A DNA stretch of 61,365 nt from Chloroflexota bacterium (GTDB taxonomy: Bacteria > Chloroflexota > UBA11872 > VXOZ01): NCBI GenBank assembly GCA_012270555.1, contig JAAXIC010000015.1, positions 1-61,365 of the forward strand, written 5' to 3'. The position numbers and the translations under genes are program-made. Shown piece by piece: positions 54,532 through 61,365 of the stretch. Below the pieces are notes generated by a model that was given only the letters and a program-made list of their open reading frames with translations, searched no databases and was not told the DNA's origin. Position 1 is the first letter of the stretch; each line of letters starts with the position of its first letter.

Positions 54532-54949
54532 GTGTTTCTGCAAGCCAAGCCCAGCCGCACACAGGACGTTACACGCAATGCTCGCTACTGACTTTCAGGC
54601 AATTTTCCCGTTCGGCCTGAGCCTGTCGAAGGCTGAACGGGGGCAGGTGAAGTGACTGGCGAATGTGCAAATCTCCTCAACCGTTCATACTTCGATCTTT
54701 CGACAAGCTCAGGACAGGCAAGCTCAGTACGAACGGTTGATCTGTCCCACCCAAAGAGGGCCAAGTGCAGCCCTGAATTGGACCGACTAGTACACGCGCT
54801 TTCCGCAGAATACGCGGTACAATGAAACGTGTCAGCCGGAAGGCGTATCCTGAGTTCATGATGCACTTCCAGTTCTTGACGTTGGCGGAAGGCACAACGC
54901 TACATTCGAGAGCAAAATCTGGCTAGAAAGAGATTGGGAGGTAGACGCA
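54532..54949. repeat. Intergenic region with TTCGACAGGCTCAGG repeats
   Basis: A 418-base gap. CGTTCGGCCTGAGCCTGTCGAAGG (54610-54633) and the opposed CTTTCGACAAGCTCAGGACAGG (54697-54718, extended by ACGAACGG) belong to a repeat family also at 19405, 30384, 33201 and 59703. A TACAAT at 54818-54823 might be a -10 box for the MoaB gene. No gene is supported. Confidence 0.6.
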
Positions 54950-55720
54950 ATGACCAACGAACAGACCCACGAACACGACCACGAGCATCACCAGGGGCGC
55001 TCCATAATCGCCCGCCAACCGCACCGTCCGCCGCCGTGCGAGGCAGATGACAATGAGGCGGAAGCAGCGGCGCGCCGGCAAGAGGAGGCACACGCCCAAG
55101 CAGGAGAGCGCGGACACACCGACGACCACGGCCCTGGCGAGCATCAACATGGGGGCCAAGCAGAAGAGCACTCCCATGACGATCACGGCCACGGGGGGGC
55201 CGCCGCGACGTCTTCTCCCGACGAGCACCGCCAGGCCGGGGCGCAGCAGTTTCCCTCGATTGAGTGCGCGGTGATAACGGTCAGCGATACGCGCACAGAG
55301 CTCGACGATAAGTCCGGCGCGCTCATTCAGTCTATGCTCCAGGAGGCGGGGCACGAGATCGTCGGCTACCGCTTGGTCAAGAACGACGCCCAACAGATCA
55401 CGCAAGCGCTCACGCACATGTTGGCAAGCCGGGCGCGGTTTGTGATGCTCACCGGCGGCACGGGTCCCGGCACGCGTGACATCACGGTGGAGACCGTGCA
55501 GTCGCTGCTGGAGAAAGAGCTGACGGGCTTCGGCGAACTTTTCCGCATTCTGAGCTACGAGGAAATCGGCGCTGCCACTATTCTCAGCCGCGCCACTTCA
55601 GGTCGCATTGGCAACAAATTCGTTGTCTGCTGCCCGGGCTCGTCGGGCGCGGTACGGCTGGCGCTGAGCGAGATCCTCATCCCTGAGTTGGCCCATATTC
55701 TCCGCGAAATGAACCGGTGA
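54950..55720 (+). CDS. moaB: MoaB/Mog-like molybdopterin protein with His-rich N-terminal extension
   Basis: A 256-residue protein. GGGAGG precedes the ATG. Residues 1-95 are a hydrophilic extension with about 16 histidines (HEHDHEHH, GEHQHGG, HSHDDHGHGG). Residues 103-256 form a complete MoaB/MogA domain: AVITVSDTR, LTGGTGPGTRDITVE (167-181), and SYEEIGAATILSRATSGRIG. The domain adenylates molybdopterin or inserts metal in molybdenum cofactor biosynthesis. The His-rich tail is not normal for the family and might bind or deliver a metal ion. The next gene starts 10 bases on. Confidence 0.85.
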   Translation: MTNEQTHEHDHEHHQGRSIIARQPHRPPPCEADDNEAEAAARRQEEAHAQAGERGHTDDHGPGEHQHGGQAEEHSHDDHGHGGAAATSSPDEHRQAGAQQFPSIECAVITVSDTRTELDDKSGALIQSMLQEAGHEIVGYRLVKNDAQQITQALTHMLASRARFVMLTGGTGPGTRDITVETVQSLLEKELTGFGELFRILSYEEIGAATILSRATSGRIGNKFVVCCPGSSGAVRLALSEILIPELAHILREMNR

Positions 55721-55729
55721 GGTGAACTG

Positions 55730-56554
55730 ATGCGAGCGCTCTTTCTTGGCACAGCAGCCGCTGAAGGCTATCCGGCAATCTTCTGCGAATGCGCGCACTG
55801 TTCGGCGGCCCGCGCGCGGGGCGGACGCAATATCCGCCGCCGCTCGGCGCTGATGGTGAACGACGACCTGCTCATCGATATCGGCCCCGATCTGGTGGCG
55901 AGCATGCACGATGCCGGCGCGAACTTCGCCCGCGTTGCCACGCTGTTGATCACCCACGCCCACGGCGACCACTTCCACTTGCCCAATCTCTACATGCGTC
56001 GGAGCAACTTTTGCGCCACGACGCCTGCGCAGATGGAGGTCTTTGGTACACCGCCCACTATCGGAGCGACACAAGCGGAGGCCCAAGCGCGCGACCTCTC
56101 CGAAGAGGAGTTTCGCCTGCGCCTGAACACTATTCAGCCCGGCGATTCCTGGCAGACCGGACGGTACCGGGTCACAGCCTTCCCGGCGGCGCACGCGGAA
56201 GAGTTGATAGCCGTGTTCTTTGCAATTGAAGAGGATGGCCGCACGCTGCTCTACGCGTCCGACACCGGCCCCTTCCCCGACGAAACATGGCAGCGACTCC
56301 AGGACTTCCAATTCGACTGCGCCATCATCGAATCGACAATGGGAATCGGCCCGCCGGGCACGCACCATCTCTCCATGGAACAGTGCGCCGAGCACCACCA
56401 AAGGCTAAAGGACGAGGGTCTACTAAAGCCCGGCGCGCGGCAACTCGCCACACACTTCTCCCACAACCGCACGCCGCCCTATTTGGAATGTGTGGAATAC
56501 TTCGCGCCGCATGGGATTGAGCCTGCGTACGACGGCTTGGTGGTCCAAATGTAG
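55730..56554 (+). CDS. PhnP-like metallo-beta-lactamase-fold phosphodiesterase
   Basis: A 274-residue hydrolase. GAGGTG precedes the ATG. The C-x-C-x2-C zinc site (Cys19, Cys21, Cys24) characteristic of PhnP is present. THAHGDH (76-81) provides metal ligands, and later TDTGPF-like and HLSMEQ and ATHFSHN segments complete the site. PhnP cleaves cyclic phosphodiesters of ribose in phosphonate catabolism. No phn genes are nearby, so the substrate may be another cyclic nucleotide. Close spacing suggests one operon with moaB. Confidence 0.87.
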   Translation: MRALFLGTAAAEGYPAIFCECAHCSAARARGGRNIRRRSALMVNDDLLIDIGPDLVASMHDAGANFARVATLLITHAHGDHFHLPNLYMRRSNFCATTPAQMEVFGTPPTIGATQAEAQARDLSEEEFRLRLNTIQPGDSWQTGRYRVTAFPAAHAEELIAVFFAIEEDGRTLLYASDTGPFPDETWQRLQDFQFDCAIIESTMGIGPPGTHHLSMEQCAEHHQRLKDEGLLKPGARQLATHFSHNRTPPYLECVEYFAPHGIEPAYDGLVVQM

Positions 56555-56683
56555 CCCAGTTTTACGCTTAGGGATGGACTTTGTAGCGCCTAATTCGAAT
56601 GGGTATTTTGGACAGCACACCAATGAGCGGCCAGCGACGGTTCCGGAAAATGAGTGCTTGAATCCAGGATTGAGCAACGAAGA

Positions 56684-58054
56684 ATGCGTGTTACGCGTCG
56701 GACAATTCTCAAGACCCTAGGGGCCCTACCGACGGTGCCGCTGCTGGCAGCGTGTGGGAGCAGCTTGCCCGACTCCATTCGACCTGACGCAAACTCAAAC
56801 GTGCCGACGGTGCACGTGGTGGCGCCCAATATTACCCTGATCTCCGCCACCAATCTCATTCGTGCCATCCAGGCGTGGAACGGCGGCGACATCGACCCAG
56901 CGGGGCCGAATGAACGCTTCCGTATCTCCCTGCAGATCATCAAGGCACGGGACGACGACGGCGTGACCGCTAGCGGCAGCCCGCCGACGTGGTCGTACTT
57001 CAGGCGCGGAATCGATGCCGAGGCCGCCGCCGGTCGACCGGCGGACGTTGCCATGCTCACCGGTGGGATTCACACTCTTCCCGGCATAGCCAGCCCGTTC
57101 TTCGGACCGCTCAACGACTTTGTGCAACGCGACCGGAGCTTTCTCAACGAGTTCGTGACTCCGGCGGTGGAGGCAACGACGTTTGGCGGGCGCATCCAGG
57201 CAGTGCCGGTGGTGCTTGGCGCCGGTGTGATGGCGTGGCACCCGGACCGGTTTGACGATACCGACCTGGCGCCGCCGCCCGCTACGTGGACCTGGAACGA
57301 TCTTGCCTCGCTCGGTAAAGAGTTCATGACCGCGGCGCGCGCGCGCAACAAAGATGACTGGTGGGCGATAGGAGAAGGTTTGTACACGGCGCTCTGGGCG
57401 CACCTCATGGCGCAGTCCGGCGGCGGCGTGCTGAACCTAGAGGAGGGCCGACTGAGCCTCACGTCCGAGCAGACCCGCGCGGCGCTGCAGTGGTGGCGCG
57501 ATCTGGCCTACACGCACCGCATCATGCCGACGGGCGCCGACATGTCGTTCTTCGACATGACCCGCTTGGCGCCGCGCAAGCGCGCCGCACTGCACCACCA
57601 CATGGTCTACTCCGGCGAAAACATCGGCGGCGGCTGGAAGATACAGAACTCGCCGTCCTTTGCCGGAAACGCCAACAGCTCGCTCTACGTCATGGACGTG
57701 ATGGGCATTCACGGCAAGTCGGTGCAAACCGAGTTGGCCTACGAGGCTATCAAGGCGCTCGCGCCCTATGTGGCGCTGCGTTCGATGGTGCCGGCCTGGA
57801 TTCCCGCTCTGAAGCACGTTGAGAACCCCTCCGGCGAGCGGCCGGAACTGGCCATGGTCGAAGAGCGTGTGCCGGTTGTCATGGAGGCGCTGCGCAACGG
57901 ACGCGGCACAACGACGCTGCCGTGGACGGAAATCGGCACACTCCTGCTGAAGACGATGATTGAACCGCTCTACAATGGTGATCTCGACGTGGCCGACGCC
58001 ACGGAACGCGCGACCCGCGTCGTGGCGAACGCTCTGCCGGGGGTGCTGGTCTAG
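56684..58054 (+). CDS. ABC-type solute-binding lipoprotein with Tat signal
   Basis: A 456-residue extracellular solute-binding protein (family 1). The ATG at 56684 gives the signal MRVTRRTILKTLG with twin arginines (TRRTILK) and lipobox LLAAC at about 20-24, so a Tat-exported lipoprotein is predicted. The mature part shows PADVAMLTGG, VPVVLGAGVMAWHP and WTWNDLASLGKEF, typical of sugar-binding proteins. No permease or ATPase gene follows, so it is an orphan binding protein. A start at 56654 is possible but would spoil the signal. Confidence 0.85.
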   Translation: MRVTRRTILKTLGALPTVPLLAACGSSLPDSIRPDANSNVPTVHVVAPNITLISATNLIRAIQAWNGGDIDPAGPNERFRISLQIIKARDDDGVTASGSPPTWSYFRRGIDAEAAAGRPADVAMLTGGIHTLPGIASPFFGPLNDFVQRDRSFLNEFVTPAVEATTFGGRIQAVPVVLGAGVMAWHPDRFDDTDLAPPPATWTWNDLASLGKEFMTAARARNKDDWWAIGEGLYTALWAHLMAQSGGGVLNLEEGRLSLTSEQTRAALQWWRDLAYTHRIMPTGADMSFFDMTRLAPRKRAALHHHMVYSGENIGGGWKIQNSPSFAGNANSSLYVMDVMGIHGKSVQTELAYEAIKALAPYVALRSMVPAWIPALKHVENPSGERPELAMVEERVPVVMEALRNGRGTTTLPWTEIGTLLLKTMIEPLYNGDLDVADATERATRVVANALPGVLV

Positions 58055-58124
58055 GGCACAGACTCAGGCAAGGCGCGTTGGCGGCTGACAAGCCGTGAAC
58101 GTTTGGACGCGACGCGGCTTTGAA

Positions 58125-58505
58125 TCAGTCTACCAGCGGCTCCAGCTTCGCCAGCAAGACCTCAACGCGCCCAATTCCGTCTTGCACTAAGTCATCCGAT
58201 TGCCAGTTCTCATAGAAGTTCATGTGCAACGAGTTGGCTATTCTGAATAGGTCACGGATCTGCGAATCGCCCGTCTCGCGATAGATTCTATCGATTGCCT
58301 CGAAGAGGTAGCGGTGCCCGTCGTGCTGCCACCCGCGTTGCTGAGCCACGGCTTTCACCACGTGCGCAGCCGCGCCCCAGGCCTTCTCTGAGGCCTGTAA
58401 CCTATCTCCTTGCGCAAACTCCCTTTCAGCTTGGCGTAGGAATTGGCGGCTGATGCGCAGATGTTCTTCTACCTTGCGGTCTCTGTTATTGACCTGTCTA
58501 GCCAC
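58125..58505 (-). CDS. HEPN-type protein of the PaREP1 family
   Basis: A 126-residue protein from the GTG at 58505 (CAGGG upstream). It has the PaREP1/HEPN pattern: FLRQAEREFAQGDRLQASEKAWGAAAHVVKAVA, then HRYLFEAIDRIY and IRDLFRIANSLHMNFYEN. Such HEPN proteins often accompany nucleotidyltransferases, but no partner is adjacent. The typical catalytic RxxxxH motif is not evident, so it may be structural. Confidence 0.78.
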   Translation of the reverse strand: MARQVNNRDRKVEEHLRISRQFLRQAEREFAQGDRLQASEKAWGAAAHVVKAVAQQRGWQHDGHRYLFEAIDRIYRETGDSQIRDLFRIANSLHMNFYENWQSDDLVQDGIGRVEVLLAKLEPLVD

Positions 58506-58608
58506 GATATGCCCTGAGTTCAATCCTATCCTGATGGTTTTTGACTTAATCTATACTGTATCACGCATTAGTTAATCATCATAGAACTAATTCCGCGCTA
58601 GGCTCGCT

Positions 58609-59055
58609 CTATTTGCAGATTCGCTCGACTTCACGCTCTACCACAATAAGACAGCGCTGAAAGCGCACGTGGGGCACCGTGAGATTGTAGGCGCGAATGC
58701 GCCGGTTGAGCGCGGAGACTTGTTCGCGGAAGGCTCCCACGGCCTTCTGCCAGCGCAATTCTGCCAGCGGGCTCGGCTGTTCTCCGCCGCGACTATCGCA
58801 ATACGCCGCCCACGACCGCGCTAACTCTGCGGTAGCCTCAGCGAGCAGTGCTTCAATCCGCCGGCGCTCCTCAACCCAGGGTAAGCTCATGCCGCTGTTA
58901 CGCAGAATGTGGCGCGCCATCCACAGCGCGGGATCCGCCAGTGGGTCTTCCTCCAAGTCCAGAGGCTTGCCCTTGCCGGGCAGGTTCGCGAATTTGCCCT
59001 CAGCGAAGGCCTCCTGCAGCCGCTCCTCGACCAGCTTGCCCCACTTGTCCGTCAT
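58609..59055 (-). CDS. DUF1992 (DnaJ homologue subfamily C28-like) protein
   Basis: A 148-residue protein. The family signature is at the N-terminus: VEERLQEAFAEGKFANLPGKGKPLDLEEDP, then MARHILRNSGMSLPWVEERRR. Function is unknown. It overlaps the preceding SRPBCC gene by ATGA, so translation is coupled. Confidence 0.88.
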   Translation of the reverse strand: MTDKWGKLVEERLQEAFAEGKFANLPGKGKPLDLEEDPLADPALWMARHILRNSGMSLPWVEERRRIEALLAEATAELARSWAAYCDSRGGEQPSPLAELRWQKAVGAFREQVSALNRRIRAYNLTVPHVRFQRCLIVVEREVERICK

Positions 59056-59600
59056 CCGTTCCAGCCCTCGGGACGGGTACCATCGGCGACTGCCGCCAGC
59101 CGCTCCAAGTACCGCGCCCAGCCTTCGTCGTGTATGTCGCGTTCGAGGGGCGGCGCCTTAGCAAAACCGGTCTGTCGCAAGCGCAGCAGCGTTTCAGCGC
59201 CAGCGATTTCCAGGGTAATGAGCACGTGCAACGGCGGAAACGTCCACTGCCGGTTGTGCCACGTGAAGCCGAAGCGGGCATTGGCTTCAAAAGCCGTGAC
59301 CTCCCCGGAGAACATGCTGACCGAGCCGTTTTCATTGAAGAATACGAATTCCACCGCGCCGCCGGGGCGTGGTTCTAATCCCGATACCTGGGCAAACCAA
59401 AGGCTGATCGCATCGGGATCGGTGAGCAACGCAAAGACCTGCTCCGTCGGGGCCGCAATCCGCAGCGACACTTCCAGCATGTCAGCGTGCGTGTTGGCGG
59501 AATCGCCTTGCACGACGCTCTTTGAGTCGTCCTCAGTTGAATTTGTCAAAGCGTTCAAAGGCACGTCCTTGGGAATGGCACTGGTAGGAAGGTCCGGCAC
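59052..59600 (-). CDS. SRPBCC/AHSA1-like protein
   Basis: A 182-residue protein. Residues about 40-175 form an AHSA1-type START-like fold (LRIAAPTEQVFALLTDPDAISLW, then FTWHNRQW and LLRLRQTGF). The N-terminal 40 residues are low-complexity, and a later start is possible (Met41 in ADMLEVSLRI); no good ribosome-binding site is seen at 59600. Such domains bind lipophilic ligands or Hsp90-like partners. Coupled with the DUF1992 gene by a 4-base overlap. Confidence 0.82.
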   Translation of the reverse strand: MPDLPTSAIPKDVPLNALTNSTEDDSKSVVQGDSANTHADMLEVSLRIAAPTEQVFALLTDPDAISLWFAQVSGLEPRPGGAVEFVFFNENGSVSMFSGEVTAFEANARFGFTWHNRQWTFPPLHVLITLEIAGAETLLRLRQTGFAKAPPLERDIHDEGWARYLERLAAVADGTRPEGWNG

Positions 59601-60091
59601 GTGATTGCTTTGTGCAAAGCTTAGTGTTCATCATGAGTATACTGCGGACTGGCGGTTTTGTAGAAGCAATCTCATATTTCGGATCGACGTGCCAACTCGT
59701 GCTTCGACCCTTCGGCAAGCTCAGGGCAGGCAAGGGCTTTGCGAAGCCCACTCAGCACGAACGGATCGTTCGCATTTCCGTTCGCCCTGAGCCTGTCGAA
59801 GGGCAGGTCGCACAGAGCAATGCGTTTACGAGATGAGTTCTAGGGTGTTGTAACAGGTTCTATTGTCACGGTGTTATGCTGCGACTAGACTCGTTTGCCA
59901 GCTTACGAAGTCTCTCGTCCCGTCGTACCTGGACACCCACGCTTGGAGAGGTGACAATGGGGGCGTGCGTGGCGATAGCAACAGCGGGGAGACCGGTTTG
60001 GCGTTCTATTGGAATATCCTAGACCAGAATCTAACTGAGACTCAGCTTTCTACCAAAGCGGGGAGAGTTTCCCCTCACCCCAACCCTCCCC
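59601..60091. repeat. Intergenic region with nested repeats before the IS element
   Basis: A 491-base gap. 59703-59815 holds two opposed TTCGACCCTTCGGCAAGCTCAGG / CCTGAGCCTGTCGAAGGG copies of the repeat family. 60071-60091 is the left half of a CTCACCC palindrome, interrupted at 60092 by the insertion sequence. No gene is supported. Confidence 0.65.
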
Positions 60092-61356
60092 TGTACAGAC
60101 TGGGCTGATAGGTAACAGATATTCGGGTTGATAGGTTACACATTTTGATCTCTGAGGTCTAGGGATTTTACGCGTTGTATTGAGAAGTAGACGTCCCAGA
60201 CGCCATCGGTCTGGGTAGGTCGCAGCGCGACCTGTTTGTGGGTGAACGCCCTGCCCACACGGAGGCGTCTGCCCGCAAAGGAGATGCGGCCGGAGACATC
60301 GACGCTGCGCACTTGGTCGTCAGGGGCGTAGTGGAGGGCAGGCAAGGTTGCGGGGAAGGAGCGGGCACTGGGCGTGTATCTGCTGACGGGAGTGTCAAGG
60401 TCCAGGGCATGGTGCGGGCGTTCGAGGTTGTAAAAGTCGCGCCAGGCGTCGAAGGCACGCTGGCAGTGCTCCAAGTCGGTGAAGGTGCGGTGTTGCAGCA
60501 GTTCGCTCTTCAGCGAGCGGTGGAAGCGTTCGAGCTTGCCGAGGGTCTGGGGATGGTAGGGGCGGCTGTGGAGGACGTTGATGCCCAGGTGCATGAGCCA
60601 GACGGTGAGGGGCGTGTAGGGCTGGCCGCTGTCGTTGCCCCAAGGGGAGCCGTTGTCCATGAGCAGGGCCTGGGGCAGGCCGTAGCGGCGAAAGACCGTG
60701 GTAAGGCGGTCTTGGACCGTCTCGCCCCGCTCGTTGGCACAGGCCTGCAAGGCCAGGTTGAAGCGGGAATGATCATCCAGGAGGGTGAGCGGATGGCAGC
60801 GGTCGTGCTGCATGGCGAAATGCCCTTTGAAGTCCAACTGCCACAGCGCGTTGGGCACCGGATATTCAAAGCGCACGTGAGGCGTGTGCTTGGCGCTCTC
60901 CGCTTCAGGGATGAGCCCATGGCGTTTGAGTATGGCTTGGATCGTGCTCTTAGCCGGCACGTCGCTGACCCCCTGGTTCTCCAGCATCCGGTGCAGCACG
61001 TGCGCGCCCTTGCCCGGATGCGCCAGCCGCAGCGCGATGATGCGCTCCTCCAGCTCTCGACTGGTCCGGTGCGGACAGGTGTGCGTGCGGTGCGAACGGT
61101 CTCGCAGGCTGTCCTCGCCACCCGCCGCGTACCGCCGCAACCACTTGTAGCCGGTCTTGCGGCTGATGCCGAACCGATCACACAATTCACGCATACTCAT
61201 TACGCCACTCAAGGCCAGCGCAATAAACTCTTCCCGGGCAGACATAAGCGTCTCCACCTTCCACGGCATGGTCATCCTCCTACTGCAAGATTCTCCATGC
61301 CTCTAGGTGTAACCCATCAGCCCGAACAAGTGTTACCCATCAACCCGGTCTATACA
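60092..61356 (-). mobile_element. IS481-like insertion sequence, complete
   Basis: A 1265-base element encoding one transposase. Ends are inverted repeats: TGTACAGACTGGGCTGATAG at the left and the inverse TGTATAGACCGGGTTGATGG at the right, with a second pair of inner matches (TTCGGGYTGATRGGTTACAC). It is inserted in the loop of a CCCTCACCCCAACCC / GGGAGAGGG palindrome. No clear target-site duplication is seen. Confidence 0.88.
60136..61269 (-). CDS. IS481-family DDE transposase
   Basis: A 377-residue transposase. The ATG at 61269 is chosen because AGGAGG lies 7 bases before it; two codons upstream is another ATG too close to that site. An N-terminal helix-turn-helix (SMRELCDRFGISRKTGYKWLRR) is followed by the catalytic core with DDE residues: Asp in WQLDFKGHF, Asp in LLMDNGSPWG and Glu in LGKLERFHRSLKSE. 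The reading frame is intact, so the element may be active. Confidence 0.9.
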   Translation of the reverse strand: MPWKVETLMSAREEFIALALSGVMSMRELCDRFGISRKTGYKWLRRYAAGGEDSLRDRSHRTHTCPHRTSRELEERIIALRLAHPGKGAHVLHRMLENQGVSDVPAKSTIQAILKRHGLIPEAESAKHTPHVRFEYPVPNALWQLDFKGHFAMQHDRCHPLTLLDDHSRFNLALQACANERGETVQDRLTTVFRRYGLPQALLMDNGSPWGNDSGQPYTPLTVWLMHLGINVLHSRPYHPQTLGKLERFHRSLKSELLQHRTFTDLEHCQRAFDAWRDFYNLERPHHALDLDTPVSRYTPSARSFPATLPALHYAPDDQVRSVDVSGRISFAGRRLRVGRAFTHKQVALRPTQTDGVWDVYFSIQRVKSLDLRDQNV

Positions 61357-61365
61357 GGGAGAGGG
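61357..61365. repeat. Right half of the interrupted palindrome at the window end
   Basis: GGGAGAGGG continues the palindrome cut by the insertion sequence. The first 20 bases of the window would complete its arm. Confidence 0.7.

Overview
The window looks like a piece of a GC-rich (about 60 % by eye) environmental bacterial genome, probably an assembled metagenome contig. The gene content (clusters of PhyH dioxygenase, ceramidase-like hydrolases, sugar isomerase/epimerases, Gfo/Idh/MocA oxidoreductases, amidohydrolases, sulfatases and Ldh_2 dehydrogenases, plus a PaREP1-type HEPN protein and many dispersed palindromic repeats) resembles marine or sponge-associated Chloroflexota. That assignment is inference: there is no rRNA or other marker gene, and I found no tRNA.

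Layout. 1-3.1 kb: a Cache-type lipoprotein, a DUF1801 protein and an acyl-CoA synthetase. 3.1-5.3 kb: a divergent pair made of an AbiJ-like HEPN protein and a DnaQ-type exonuclease with a BRCT domain (possible defence pair). 5.4-16.7 kb: catabolic genes (PhyH, a lipoprotein with four Cache-like repeats, ceramidase-like hydrolase, two duplicated sugar isomerases with a relic between them, Gfo/Idh/MocA, amidohydrolase, SelA-like PLP enzyme, epimerase). 16.9-18.0 kb: two tandem membrane-anchored thioredoxin-like genes, each interrupted by an in-frame TGA exactly at the redox-active Cys position. 18.3-21.8 kb: three tandem NIF3-like paralogues. 21.9-33 kb: Na+/solute symporter, deacetylase-like proteins, DegT aminotransferase, coiled-coil protein, GldA-like dehydrogenase, C45-like acyltransferase and an unknown. 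33.4-45.2 kb: transglutaminase-like protein, amidohydrolase, two sulfatases, MDR dehydrogenase, DAG kinase, homocysteine methyltransferase and a second ceramidase-like protein. 45.4-47.3 kb: RRM protein and a PIN toxin-antitoxin-like pair. 47.5-51.9 kb: four tandem Ldh_2 dehydrogenases. 52.2-59.6 kb: a TatB-like fusion protein, two metallo-beta-lactamase-fold hydrolases, a His-rich MoaB, a Tat-lipoprotein solute-binding protein, a HEPN protein, DUF1992 and SRPBCC genes. 60.1-61.36 kb: a complete IS481-like element inserted in the loop of a dispersed palindrome.

The strongest novel signal is the thioredoxin pair at 16886-17974. In both genes the frame stays open for exactly 78 codons after the TGA, encodes a normal thioredoxin C-terminal half with the cis-Pro motif, and can fold a hairpin at the distance expected of a bacterial SECIS element. 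The simplest reading is two new selenoproteins (UxxC and UxxS types). Conventional gene calling would split or truncate both.

Most other genes fit a heterotroph that takes apart polyols, sugars, amides, sulfated compounds and lipids. Local tandem duplication is a repeated theme (Cache repeats, isomerases, NIF3-like, sulfatases, Ldh_2, thioredoxins). Intergenic regions are dense with several families of short palindromic repeats.
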